Shown here one piece after another: positions 18,164-26,610 of a stretch of DNA of 64,000 nucleotides. Below the pieces are notes generated by a model. That model was not told the DNA's origin, did not search any database, and saw only the letters and a list, made by a program, of their open reading frames with translations. This stretch comes from Empedobacter stercoris (GTDB lineage Bacteria > Bacteroidota > Bacteroidia > Flavobacteriales > Weeksellaceae), in assembly GCF_965137335.1 (NCBI RefSeq), contig NZ_CBCRZD010000001.1, one strand, 5' to 3'. A program made the translations under genes and the position numbers. The first letter of the stretch is position 1. Every line of letters begins with the position of its first letter.

Positions 18164-18661
18164 ATGAGTATTCAGAAAACTATATCGCATTCTTTTGATG
18201 AAATGAAATCAATTCTTTTGCAATTTGACGATACGTCTTTTCAACAAGAATTAAAAATTATTTCAAACGCTTCTGTTGGTCAACATTTTCGTCATATTAT
18301 TGAGTTTTACTCTTGTTTGCTACAAGCTCAGGAAAATCGTTGTATTTCTTATGATGATCGACAACGTAATCATTCGTTAGAAAATTCTGTTGTTGAAAGT
18401 TTGACAACTTTAAATCATTTAAAAACAAAAATTGAAGCTTTAGATTTAGACATAACTATTCAACTCAAACAGAATTATTATGGTGAACATTTTATGATTA
18501 ATACCACAAATTATCGTGAAATAATGTATTGTTTTGATCATAGTATTCATCATTTTGCATTGATTAAAATCGCCATTGAAACTCATTTTCCCACATTTAA
18601 AATTCCACAAAATTTTGGAATTGCTTCTTCAACAATTGCTTTTCAAAATCAAGAAAAATGA
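18164..18661 (+). CDS. DinB-like four-helix protein
   Basis: The ATG at 18164 gives 165 residues; an earlier TTG falls within the promoter-like element. The pattern QHFRHIIEFYSCLL near 42-55 and CFDHSIHHFALIKIA near 126-140 supplies the three histidines of the DinB/YfiT metal site. This superfamily includes thiol S-transferases such as bacillithiol transferase BstA, as well as uncharacterized members. The four-base overlap with the ATP-grasp gene (ATGA) links the two. The substrate is unknown. Confidence 0.8.
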   Translation: MSIQKTISHSFDEMKSILLQFDDTSFQQELKIISNASVGQHFRHIIEFYSCLLQAQENRCISYDDRQRNHSLENSVVESLTTLNHLKTKIEALDLDITIQLKQNYYGEHFMINTTNYREIMYCFDHSIHHFALIKIAIETHFPTFKIPQNFGIASSTIAFQNQEK

Positions 18662-19638
18662 AACCAAATATTGCGAAATGGACACAATACGAATTTTGGC
18701 CATTCTGGCTATTCTATGGACCATTAACACCTTGGTACATCTATAAAATTTTTCAGGCAGGTGCACCAGCTTACTTTTGTTCCGTAAATCCAAAAATGAA
18801 ATGGGGCGGATTTATCGATTATTCGAAAATAGATTTATTGAATCAAATTGAAGAAGATTACAAACCAAAAACTGTTTTTTTTGAGGAATTTACAACACAA
18901 AAACTTCCGTTTAATTTTCCTTTTATTGCCAAACCAAATCTTGGTGAACGTGGAATTGGAGTCGAATTAATTCGAAATAATTTTGACTGGAATCATTATT
19001 TAAAACAAAATAATCGTGATTTAATTTTACAAGAATATATTCAATCAAATTTTGAATTTGGTGTATTTTACGTTCGATTACCAAAAGAAAAAAATGGTAA
19101 AATACTTTCGATTACAACAAAAGATTTTTTAACATTTACAGGCGATGGAAAGTCAACGTTAAAAGAATTAATCGATCAAAATTTAAGAGCATTTTACCGA
19201 AAAGATTATTTAACTAAACGCTATCAAAACGAGTTAAATTCTATTCTTGCAAAAGGTGAACAATTATTAGTAGAGCCTATTGGTAATCATAGTCGTGGAA
19301 CTACATTTTTGGACGGATCATATTTAAAAACGATAAAATTAGAAGAAACCATTGATGAAATCGCTCAAAAAATTGATGGATTTTATTATGGGCGAATTGA
19401 TTTGAAAGCAAAAAGTTTAGAAGATTTTCAAAACGGAAATTTTGTCATACTCGAAGTTAATGGAGCTAATTCGGAAGCAACACACATCTACGATCCTTCA
19501 TTCAACCTCATAAAAGCTTATAAAGAAGTGATTAAGCATTTAGATTATCAACATACCATTGCTATACAAAATCATCAATTAGGTGTAAAATGGACGGATT
19601 GGAAATTACTTGCAAAAGAATTAGTCAAACGATTTTAA
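18658..19638 (+). CDS. ATP-grasp ligase-like protein
   Basis: A 326-residue protein often labelled D-alanine--D-alanine ligase-like in Bacteroidota. The ATP-grasp elements are visible: FPFIAKPNLGERGIGVELI (about 89-107), LILQEYI (about 122), FTGDGKSTLKELI (about 160), and the Mg-binding end YGRIDLKAK...ILEVNGANSEATH (about 243-278). The N-terminal region (YEFWPFWLFYGPLTPWYIYK) is aromatic-rich and unusual for Ddl enzymes, so true D-Ala-D-Ala ligation is doubtful. It should form an acyl-phosphate and join it to an amine or thiol. Confidence 0.8.
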   Translation: MKPNIAKWTQYEFWPFWLFYGPLTPWYIYKIFQAGAPAYFCSVNPKMKWGGFIDYSKIDLLNQIEEDYKPKTVFFEEFTTQKLPFNFPFIAKPNLGERGIGVELIRNNFDWNHYLKQNNRDLILQEYIQSNFEFGVFYVRLPKEKNGKILSITTKDFLTFTGDGKSTLKELIDQNLRAFYRKDYLTKRYQNELNSILAKGEQLLVEPIGNHSRGTTFLDGSYLKTIKLEETIDEIAQKIDGFYYGRIDLKAKSLEDFQNGNFVILEVNGANSEATHIYDPSFNLIKAYKEVIKHLDYQHTIAIQNHQLGVKWTDWKLLAKELVKRF

Positions 19639-19684
19639 TCATAATTTAACCAATTTTGGCAGTATTTCTCGAAAGGAATAAAGA

Positions 19685-20485
19685 TTGAAAGCAACATCTG
19701 AAACCATTTATATGAGGTATCCCTTTCCAAAGAAAACAATTATAATCCCGTTATTATTACTTATCCCCATGTGGATTATCTTTCTATTTCAACAAAATGG
19801 ATACAACTTTGATGGTTGTTATGGTGTTATTCCTCGAACTTTTGTAGGCTTGAAAGGTATTTTATTTTCACCATTTTTCCATTCGGGATGGAAACACATT
19901 ATTAGCAATACTTTTCCATTGGCATTTCTAAGTTTTATCGCCTTGTTAATGTATGATAGATTGGCCTATTACGTTATTTTCTTTGGTTGGATTTTATCAG
20001 GAACAATCTTATGGATTATTGGAAATCCCTCATTTTTAGATGATAACGTAAGTTGTCATATTGGTGCAAGTTCTATTGTTTATTTATTGGCTTCGTTTAT
20101 CTTTTTTAGTGGTATTATCCGAAAAGAACGTGGTTTGATGGCAATATCATTAATTATTATTTTATTATATGGTGGAATGATTTGGGGGATGGTTCCGCAA
20201 GAAATTTTACCTCAACTAAAAACAGATACAAGTAGTAATTCTATCTCATGGGAAGGTCATTTGAGCGGATTTATTTCAGGTGCGTTTTTCGCCTATTTAT
20301 TTCGAAAAATTGGTCCACAAAAAGAAGTTCCGAAATGGGATCAAGAAAATTATTATGACCCACAAGCCGAGCATTTATGGGAAGTTTACCAAGAACAAGA
20401 ACGTTTGAGAGCAGAATATTTAGAATCTTTGAATGAAGAAGATGAAAATCCAAATTATTACATAAAACAAAACCCTGAAAATTAA
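19685..20485 (+). CDS. Rhomboid-family intramembrane serine protease
   Basis: A 266-residue membrane protein with about six helices. The nucleophile motif is GASS (Gly127-Ala-Ser129-Ser130) in HIGASSIVYLLASF, and the base is His192 in WEGHLSGFISG. The usual GxSG has its last glycine replaced by serine. The conserved His-rich loop (FFHSGWKHIISNTFPL) is present. The start is taken at TTG 19685; an internal ATG at 19712 would drop nine residues and keep all helices. The C-terminal cytosolic tail is acidic. The stop codon lies inside the following palindromic terminator. Confidence 0.85.
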   Translation: MKATSETIYMRYPFPKKTIIIPLLLLIPMWIIFLFQQNGYNFDGCYGVIPRTFVGLKGILFSPFFHSGWKHIISNTFPLAFLSFIALLMYDRLAYYVIFFGWILSGTILWIIGNPSFLDDNVSCHIGASSIVYLLASFIFFSGIIRKERGLMAISLIIILLYGGMIWGMVPQEILPQLKTDTSSNSISWEGHLSGFISGAFFAYLFRKIGPQKEVPKWDQENYYDPQAEHLWEVYQEQERLRAEYLESLNEEDENPNYYIKQNPEN

Positions 20486-20500
20486 TTTTCAGGGTTTTTA
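20469..20500. terminator. Bidirectional terminator spanning the rhomboid stop codon
   Basis: A perfect 26-base palindrome runs from AACCCTGAAAATT into AATTTTCAGGGTT, followed by T residues. It covers the end of the rhomboid gene (stop 20483-20485) and faces the convergent ybaB end at 20520. Confidence 0.85.
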
Positions 20501-20519
20501 TCTTGTAGTCAATCTCTTT

Positions 20520-20840
20520 TTAGAAAGGCATTCCAGGAATGTTTGGTAAGTTTTCTTGAGCAGTTTTCTTCGCTCTATCGATTGCTTCTGTTTTTACTTG
20601 CTCTAACGCTTTGTTTAACGTCATTACTAATAAATCCTCAATCTCTTCTTTCTCCATTCCTTCAGTAAGTTCAATATCTTTTACTGTTGCCAATTTAGAC
20701 ATGGTAATTTTTACTTTTCCGTCGTTAGAAGTAGTTGTAAAAATTTCTCCGTCTAATTCATTCTTTAAATCAGAAAATTTATCTTTAAATGAATTGATTT
20801 TTCCCATCATTCCCATGATGTCTCCAAAATTTCCAAACAT
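20520..20840 (-). CDS. ybaB: YbaB/EbfC nucleoid-associated protein
   Basis: A small DNA-binding dimer that coats the nucleoid. From the ATG at 20840 it has 106 residues starting MFGNFGDIMGMM, and includes GEIFTTTSNDGKVKITMSK and the C-terminal LPNIPGMPF. An upstream ATG at 20870, which overlaps the obgE stop, would add ten residues (MNNQLLKIKK) not typical of the family, so the shorter start is preferred. It follows obgE on the same strand. Confidence 0.88.
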   Translation of the reverse strand: MFGNFGDIMGMMGKINSFKDKFSDLKNELDGEIFTTTSNDGKVKITMSKLATVKDIELTEGMEKEEIEDLLVMTLNKALEQVKTEAIDRAKKTAQENLPNIPGMPF

Positions 20841-20862
20841 TTTTTTTATCTTTAATAATTGA

Positions 20863-21849
20863 TTATTCATGTAATTTTTTCCACAATAAATCTTTCAATT
20901 CTGTAATTCCTTTTCCAGAAACTGACGAAATAAATATTGTTTCGATATCAGTTGGTAATTGTGCTCTAATTTCAGCTTCCAATTCATCATCTAACATATC
21001 TGATTTAGAGATAGCTAAAACACGTCCTTTATCTAATAATTCTGGATTAAATTTTTTCAATTCATTCAACAGAATTTCATATTCTTTTTTATAATCTTCT
21101 GCATCCGCAGGAATCAAAAACAAGAGATTCGAATTACGCTCGATATGACGTAAGAAGCGATGTCCAAGTCCCTTTCCTTCTGCTGCTCCTTCGATAATCC
21201 CAGGAATATCTGCCATAATAAATGACTGGTGATTACGATAATCAACAATCCCTAAGTTAGGTGTTAAAGTTGTAAATGCGTAATCTGCAATTTTAGGTTT
21301 TGCAGCCGAGACAGCCGATAACAAAGTCGATTTACCAGCATTTGGAAAACCTACTAATCCAATATCAGCTAAAATTTTCAACTCCAATGTAACATAAAGT
21401 TCATCTCCTTCTATACCTGGTTGTGCATAACGAGGTGTTTGACGTGTTGCAGAACGGAAATGCCAGTTTCCTAAACCTCCTTTTCCTCCTTTTGCAATAA
21501 TTAATTTTTGTCCATTTTCTGTTACTTCGCCAATAATATTTCCTTCTTCATCTCTGGCAATTGTTCCAATCGGAACTTCCAAAATAATATCTTCACCATC
21601 AGCACCAGTTGAACGAGATTTACCTCCTCGACCACCATTTTGCGCACGGAAATGTTTTTTAAATCGAAATTCTAACAATGTCCAAAGATTTGAGTTTCCT
21701 ACAAGTGTGATGTTTCCTCCACGTCCTCCATCTCCACCATCTGGTCCTCCTTTGTCAATATATTTTTCGCGATGCAAACTTGCTGAACCCGCACCTCCAT
21801 GTCCGGCTCTACAATTTATTTTTACGTAGTCAACAAAATTTGATTGCAT
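20863..21849 (-). CDS. obgE: GTPase ObgE/CgtA
   Basis: Essential GTPase of late 50S ribosome assembly and stress control. The 328 residues comprise the glycine-rich Obg domain (about 1-157; NCRAGHGGAGS, GPDGGDGGRGGN) and the G domain, with G1 GFPNAGKS, switch region TTLTPNLG, G3 DIPG, and the G4 equivalent SKSD. There is no long C-terminal extension. It is transcribed towards ybaB, with which it probably forms an operon. Confidence 0.96.
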   Translation of the reverse strand: MQSNFVDYVKINCRAGHGGAGSASLHREKYIDKGGPDGGDGGRGGNITLVGNSNLWTLLEFRFKKHFRAQNGGRGGKSRSTGADGEDIILEVPIGTIARDEEGNIIGEVTENGQKLIIAKGGKGGLGNWHFRSATRQTPRYAQPGIEGDELYVTLELKILADIGLVGFPNAGKSTLLSAVSAAKPKIADYAFTTLTPNLGIVDYRNHQSFIMADIPGIIEGAAEGKGLGHRFLRHIERNSNLLFLIPADAEDYKKEYEILLNELKKFNPELLDKGRVLAISKSDMLDDELEAEIRAQLPTDIETIFISSVSGKGITELKDLLWKKLHE

Positions 21850-21951
21850 ATTTTTTCTCTTTTAATTAGTCTGCAAAAGTACGATTTCTAATTTGTTTAT
21901 TAAAATCTAATTGCTAAGTTTCAAAATATTGTGAAACTGATGGATAGTTGA

Positions 21952-21982
21952 GTTGAATATTTATCGGATATGTTTAATTTTG
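21952..21982 (+). promoter_or_regulatory. pyrD promoter
   Basis: GTTG (21952-21955), a 19-base spacer and TAATTTTG (21975-21982) fit the Bacteroidota TTTG-N19-TAnnTTTG promoter well. Transcription would start at or within a few bases of the pyrD ATG (21987), so the mRNA is probably nearly leaderless. Confidence 0.65.
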
Positions 21983-21986
21983 CAAC

Positions 21987-23018
21987 ATGTACAAACAAGT
22001 CAAACAAATTCTATTTCAATTACAGCCTGAAGATGCGCATCATTTTGTTATGCGTAACCTAAAAAATTATGTTGCATTTCCTGGTGTTGGAAAACTATTA
22101 GATAAATTTTATCAATTCAATCATCCAAGTTTAGAACGTGAAGTTTTTGGAATCAAGTTCAAAAATCCAATTGGTTTAGCTGCAGGTTTTGATAAAAATG
22201 CTGAATACATCGAAGAATTGAACCACTTCGGATTTGGTTTTATCGAAATTGGGACCGTTACACCAAAACCTCAACCCGGAAACGAAGCTCCTCGAATGTT
22301 TCGTTTAGTTGAAGATGAAGCAATTATTAATCGAATGGGATTTAATAATAAAGGTGTTGACTATGCTGTTAAAAAAATAAAAGAATTACCTCATCGCGAG
22401 CGTTATATCATTGGTGGAAATATTGGTAAAAATAAAGTCACTCCAAACGAAGATGCGGTTGATGATTATGTGAAATGTTTCAATGCTTTGTTTGATTATG
22501 TTGATTATTTTGTGGTAAATGTAAGTTCGCCAAACACACCAGGATTACGGGATTTACAAGAAAAAGAACCCTTATTGTACATCTTAAAATATTTGCAACA
22601 ATACAATCACCAACACGAAATACCAAAGCCTATTTTACTTAAAATCGCTCCTGATTTGACCAATTCTCAATTAGACGATATTATTGAAATCGTGTTAGAA
22701 TCTAAAATTGCTGGAGTTATAGCTACTAATACAACCATTTCAAGAGAAGGATTAAATTCTGATCCAGAGATTGTAAAAGAAACAGGCGGCGTTTCAGGAA
22801 AACCACTTAAAAAGCGTTCGACAGAAGTCATTCGTTATCTTTCAGAAAAATCGAACAAAGTCTTTCCTATTATTGGTGTTGGCGGTATTCATACAGCCGA
22901 AGATGCAAAAGAAAAGTTGGAAGCTGGTGCAAGTTTATTACAGGTTTACACTGGTTTTATTTACGAAGGTCCTGCTGTTGTAAAGAATATTTGCAAAGGA
23001 TTGGTTGAAGATAAATAA
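21987..23018 (+). CDS. pyrD: Dihydroorotate dehydrogenase (quinone), class 2
   Basis: Oxidizes dihydroorotate to orotate in pyrimidine synthesis, passing electrons to the membrane quinone pool. The 343 residues start with the class 2 N-terminal helices (MYKQVKQILFQLQPEDAHHF). They also contain GLAAGFDKNAE, MGFNNKGVD, the catalytic-serine motif NVSSPNTPGLR (about residue 172), and the FMN-phosphate site GVGGIHTAEDA. It is a single gene with its own promoter and terminator. Confidence 0.97.
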   Translation: MYKQVKQILFQLQPEDAHHFVMRNLKNYVAFPGVGKLLDKFYQFNHPSLEREVFGIKFKNPIGLAAGFDKNAEYIEELNHFGFGFIEIGTVTPKPQPGNEAPRMFRLVEDEAIINRMGFNNKGVDYAVKKIKELPHRERYIIGGNIGKNKVTPNEDAVDDYVKCFNALFDYVDYFVVNVSSPNTPGLRDLQEKEPLLYILKYLQQYNHQHEIPKPILLKIAPDLTNSQLDDIIEIVLESKIAGVIATNTTISREGLNSDPEIVKETGGVSGKPLKKRSTEVIRYLSEKSNKVFPIIGVGGIHTAEDAKEKLEAGASLLQVYTGFIYEGPAVVKNICKGLVEDK

Positions 23019-23057
23019 CTCGTACAAAGTTTGACTAAATAAATTAAACTTGATAAT

Positions 23058-23092
23058 AAAAAAAGGATTCTCAATCGAGAATCCTTTTTATT
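23058..23092. terminator. Bidirectional terminator between pyrD and adk
   Basis: AAAAGGATTCTC (23061-23072) and GAGAATCCTTTT (23077-23088) form a 12-bp stem with a 4-base loop, with A and T runs on either side. Confidence 0.9.
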
Positions 23093-23109
23093 TCTATATA
23101 AAGTTGTTC

Positions 23110-23688
23110 TTACAAAACTTCTTTAATTGCTGCGTTTAACTTTTCAGTAATATCTTCAATAGAACCTACTCCATCAATCTCAACCCATTTTCCTTGTGCT
23201 TTGTAGTGTTCAGCTACAATTGCAGTTTTTTGGTAATACTCAGTAATACGATCACGAATTATTTTTTCGTCTACATCATCTGCACGTCCAGATGTTTTTC
23301 CGCGCTCTAATAAACGTTCTACTAAAATTTCGTCATCGACAACTAATGCCAATGTAATCGAAACTTCGTTGTTATATTTATCAGCAAGGATTTTATCTAA
23401 AGCCTCTGCTTGTGACGTAGTACGTGGATATCCATCAAAAATATATCCTTGTTCATTTGGATTATTGTCTAAATGATCAACCAACATATTTGTTGTCACC
23501 TCGTCTGGAACTAACTGCCCCTTGTCCATGTAAGATTTTACAAGTGCACCTAATTCTGTTTCATTTTTTAAGTTGAAACGGAACAAGTCTCCTGTAGATA
23601 TTTGAGGAGTTTGGTATTTTTCTTCTAAAAATTTAGCTTGTGTTCCTTTACCACTGCCAGGAGGTCCGAACAATACAATGTTTAGCAT
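23110..23688 (-). CDS. adk: Adenylate kinase
   Basis: Balances ATP, ADP and AMP. The 192-residue short-type enzyme has the P-loop GPPGSGKGTQ (8-17), the AMP site STGDLFR, FDGYPRTTSQAEAL, and the LID-edge arginines (RLLERGKTSGRADD). The LID lacks the extended zinc-binding insertion, so this is the short variant. It begins five bases after the hpt stop, so hpt and adk form an operon, and both serve purine nucleotide metabolism. Confidence 0.97.
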   Translation of the reverse strand: MLNIVLFGPPGSGKGTQAKFLEEKYQTPQISTGDLFRFNLKNETELGALVKSYMDKGQLVPDEVTTNMLVDHLDNNPNEQGYIFDGYPRTTSQAEALDKILADKYNNEVSITLALVVDDEILVERLLERGKTSGRADDVDEKIIRDRITEYYQKTAIVAEHYKAQGKWVEIDGVGSIEDITEKLNAAIKEVL

Positions 23689-23693
23689 GTTGT

Positions 23694-24230
23694 TTAATGT
23701 TTTATTTGATAAATATCTGGTAAATTTCTTCCTAATCCGTCAAAATCTAATCCATAACCTACTACAAATTTGTCAGGAATAGAAATTCCTACTAAATCTA
23801 CTTTCAACTCTTTTTTGTAAGCATCTGGTTTAAATAATAAAGTAGCTACTTTCAAAGACTTCACCTTTTTCTCTTTCAGGATACGGTGCAATTCTACTAA
23901 CGTATTACCTGTATCTACAATATCTTCTAAAATAATTACATGACGTCCTTCAACACTCATCGGAATATCCATCTCAATTTGAACTTTTCCTGTTGATTCT
24001 GTTCCTTCGTAAGATTTTAACTTCAAGAAAGAAATCTCACATTCTCCTTGATATTGTTTTAAGAAATCGCTAAAGAACATGACAACTCCGTTTAAAACTC
24101 CGACAAAAATCGGCCTTTCGTCTTTGTATTCTTCATAAACTTCGTTTGCCATATTTTTGATGGCGTGTTCTATTTCTTCAAATGCGATGTACGGAATAAA
24201 TTTTTTACCGTGAATTTCTATTTCTTTCAT
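23694..24230 (-). CDS. hpt: Hypoxanthine phosphoribosyltransferase
   Basis: Purine salvage enzyme joining hypoxanthine or guanine to PRPP. The 178 residues include GVLNGVVMFFSDFLKQY, SYEGTESTGKV, the PRPP-binding motif VIILEDIVDTGNTL (about 96-109), and PDKFVVGYGLDFDGLGRNLP near the C-terminus. It heads the hpt-adk pair on the minus strand. Confidence 0.95.
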   Translation of the reverse strand: MKEIEIHGKKFIPYIAFEEIEHAIKNMANEVYEEYKDERPIFVGVLNGVVMFFSDFLKQYQGECEISFLKLKSYEGTESTGKVQIEMDIPMSVEGRHVIILEDIVDTGNTLVELHRILKEKKVKSLKVATLLFKPDAYKKELKVDLVGISIPDKFVVGYGLDFDGLGRNLPDIYQIKH

Positions 24231-24290
24231 TGTTTGAGATATTCAAATATATACTTTTTTTGATAAAGTTTAAAACATTTATCTATTTTA

Positions 24291-25652
24291 TTAGATTGTC
24301 ATTGAGAAAATACGTGTTTCAGGCTCGTTATCTATCATTCTCTTATCGAATGTCATACATACATTTCGAACAAATGGACGTCCTTGTTCTTTCACGATTA
24401 AACCATTTTCTACAAATTCAATCAAATTATCGTCTACCATGCCTTGTAACATCGTTTTAATTCGCTCTACATCATCAAATCTCATACTTTCATCAGCCCA
24501 AGAAGTTTCTAAATTACACATTAAATTTAGAATATGACGACGCATAATTAAATCTTCTTCTGATAAAATATGACCTTTGAAAACGGATAATTCTCCGTTA
24601 TGGATTGATTTTTCGTACTCTTCTACTGTTTTTTCATTTTGTGCGAAACTATACCAAGAATCGCTAATAGAAGAAACTCCTAAGCCTACCATTAATTGTG
24701 TTTTCGAAGAAGAATATCCCATAAAATTACGGTGTAATGTATGCTCCTTCATCGATTGATACATCGAATCGTGTTCTAATGCAAAGTGATCCATTCCTAT
24801 TTCGAAATAATTCATTTCTTCGAACATTTTTTTTCCTTCTTCGTACAAAGCACGTTTCAATTCTGGCGTAGGTAAATCTTCTTCATGAAAACCACGTTGT
24901 CCAACTCCTTTTATCCATGGTACATGTGCATAACTATAAAAAGAAATACGATCTGGATTAAGTTGTTTTGTCAAATTAATCGTCTCTAACATTCCTTCCA
25001 TTGTTTGATGAGGAAGCCCAAAAATCAAATCGTGAGAAATCGATGAAAAACCAATTTCACGCGCTTCTTCTGTTGCTCTTTTCACATTTTCGAAAGGTTG
25101 AACACGATTAATCGCTTTCTGAACTTTAAGATCATAGTCTTGTACACCATACGAAATACGTCTAAAGCCTAAATCGTATAATACTTGTAAATGTTCTTTT
25201 GTTGTGTTATTCGGATGTCCTTCTAAACTAAATTCGTATCCTTCGGCAGCATCCGCATATTCAAAAATACCATCAATTAATTTCTTCAAATTTTCTGAAG
25301 AGAAAAAAGTTGGTGTTCCTCCTCCTAAATGAATTTCCTTAATTTTTGGTCGAGATGAAAATAAATCTACATACAATTTCCATTCTTTCAAAACTGTATC
25401 AATATAAGGAATTTCTACCGAATGTTGTTTAGTAATACGTTTGTTACATGCACAAAATGTACACAAAGACTCACAATAAGGTAAGTGAATATAAATTGAT
25501 ATTCCTTCTTCTGCATTACTTTCATCAAAAGATCGTTGGAAAGTTCCCACCCATCCTTGTTTTGTAAATCCATTATTGTCCCAAAATGGAACTGTAGGAT
25601 AACTTGTGTAACGAGGTCCTGGAATATTGTATTTTTGGATTAAATTATTCAT
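24291..25652 (-). CDS. hemN: Oxygen-independent coproporphyrinogen III oxidase
   Basis: Radical SAM enzyme that decarboxylates coproporphyrinogen III in anaerobic heme synthesis. The 453 residues carry the iron-sulfur cysteines Cys60, Cys64 and Cys67, with Cys69 also present as in HemN. They are followed by HLGGGTPTFF and the HemN C-terminal domain. The length of about 450 and the NIPGPRYTSYP N-terminus separate it from HemW. A perfect 27-base inverted repeat lies 15 bases upstream and may be a terminator of kdsA or an operator. Confidence 0.96.
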   Translation of the reverse strand: MNNLIQKYNIPGPRYTSYPTVPFWDNNGFTKQGWVGTFQRSFDESNAEEGISIYIHLPYCESLCTFCACNKRITKQHSVEIPYIDTVLKEWKLYVDLFSSRPKIKEIHLGGGTPTFFSSENLKKLIDGIFEYADAAEGYEFSLEGHPNNTTKEHLQVLYDLGFRRISYGVQDYDLKVQKAINRVQPFENVKRATEEAREIGFSSISHDLIFGLPHQTMEGMLETINLTKQLNPDRISFYSYAHVPWIKGVGQRGFHEEDLPTPELKRALYEEGKKMFEEMNYFEIGMDHFALEHDSMYQSMKEHTLHRNFMGYSSSKTQLMVGLGVSSISDSWYSFAQNEKTVEEYEKSIHNGELSVFKGHILSEEDLIMRRHILNLMCNLETSWADESMRFDDVERIKTMLQGMVDDNLIEFVENGLIVKEQGRPFVRNVCMTFDKRMIDNEPETRIFSMTI

Positions 25653-25667
25653 ATCTAAAAAATTAAA

Positions 25668-25694
25668 AATACTTAATCAAGTTGATTAAGTATT
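25668..25694 (-). terminator. Perfect inverted repeat between kdsA and hemN (terminator or operator)
   Basis: AATACTTAATCAA (25668-25680) and TTGATTAAGTATT (25682-25694) are perfectly complementary around a single central base. On the minus strand it is followed by TTTTTAATTTTTT, which suits termination of kdsA transcripts. Its symmetry and its position 15 bases before hemN also suit a regulator binding site. Confidence 0.6.
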
Positions 25695-25724
25695 ATTTAA
25701 TATTATTGAATTCTAAAAAAAAAT

Positions 25725-26534
25725 TTAAAGAATTGCTTGACGAACTCTAACTAATTTCGTTAATAATCCTTCTAACAAATCTAATTGTAACATATTTGCT
25801 CCGTCACTTTTTGCATTTTTAGGATCTTGATGCGTTTCGATAAAAATTCCGTCAGCACCTACAGCAATTCCAGCTTTTGCAATCGTTTCGATTAACTCTG
25901 GTTTTCCTCCTGTAACACCCGAAGCTTGATTTGGTTGTTGTAATGAATGCGTGATATCTAAAATAACTGGCGCATAGTTTTGCATCACAGGAATTCCACG
26001 ATAATCCACCACTAAATCACCATAACCTAACATTGTTCCTCGTTCGATTATAGCTACATTATTGTTACCTGAATCTGTCACTTTTTCAACAGGAAATTTC
26101 ATTGCTTCTGGCGAAAGAAACTGTCCTTTTTTCAGCGTAACATGCTTCCCTGTTTTTGCTGCAGCAACAACTAAGTCCGTTTGACGAACCAAAAAAGCAG
26201 GAATTTGTAAAACATCTACATAAGCTGCAGCCATTTCTGCATGAAAAGGTTCATGAATATCCGTTGTTGTAGGAACATCAAATGTTTCGCCTACTTTTTG
26301 AATAATCTTCAATGCTTTTTCATCTCCAATTCCTGTAAAACTATCAATACGAGAACGGTTTGCTTTTCTGAAAGATCCTTTAAAAACATAAGGAATCTCT
26401 AATTTATCAGTAATGTTAATTACTTTTTCAGCAATTCTCAAAGCCATATCCTCATTCTCGATGGCACATGGACCAGCAAGTAAAAAGAAATTTGGCGAAT
26501 CTTTGTGTTTTATCTTTGATAAAGTTTCTATCAT
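25725..26534 (-). CDS. kdsA: 3-deoxy-8-phosphooctulonate synthase
   Basis: Makes KDO-8-phosphate from arabinose-5-phosphate and phosphoenolpyruvate for lipopolysaccharide. The 269 residues show LLAGPCAIE (about 18-26), FKGSFRKANRSRIDSFTG, TTDIHEP, LKKGQFLSPEAM, and DITHSLQQP. These are all hallmarks of KdsA rather than the related DAHP synthases. A TAAATTTG -7-like box (minus, 26539-26546) lies four bases before the start codon, so the mRNA may be leaderless. Confidence 0.96.
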   Translation of the reverse strand: MIETLSKIKHKDSPNFFLLAGPCAIENEDMALRIAEKVINITDKLEIPYVFKGSFRKANRSRIDSFTGIGDEKALKIIQKVGETFDVPTTTDIHEPFHAEMAAAYVDVLQIPAFLVRQTDLVVAAAKTGKHVTLKKGQFLSPEAMKFPVEKVTDSGNNNVAIIERGTMLGYGDLVVDYRGIPVMQNYAPVILDITHSLQQPNQASGVTGGKPELIETIAKAGIAVGADGIFIETHQDPKNAKSDGANMLQLDLLEGLLTKLVRVRQAIL

Positions 26535-26610
26535 TGTGCAAATTTACACAAAGTTATCGACTTATTTTTCATAATTTTGCCTATACTTTATCATTCTTAT
26601 TTATCATTTT

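Noticed and set aside
24230..24460. 76-residue plus-strand frame between hpt and hemN
   Set aside because: It mostly lies antisense to the hemN end and has no signal or homology pattern.
25668..25694. FNR box before hemN
   Set aside because: The half-sites are in the opposite order and spacing to the consensus TTGAT-N4-ATCAA, so a standard FNR site is not claimed; reported only as an inverted repeat.
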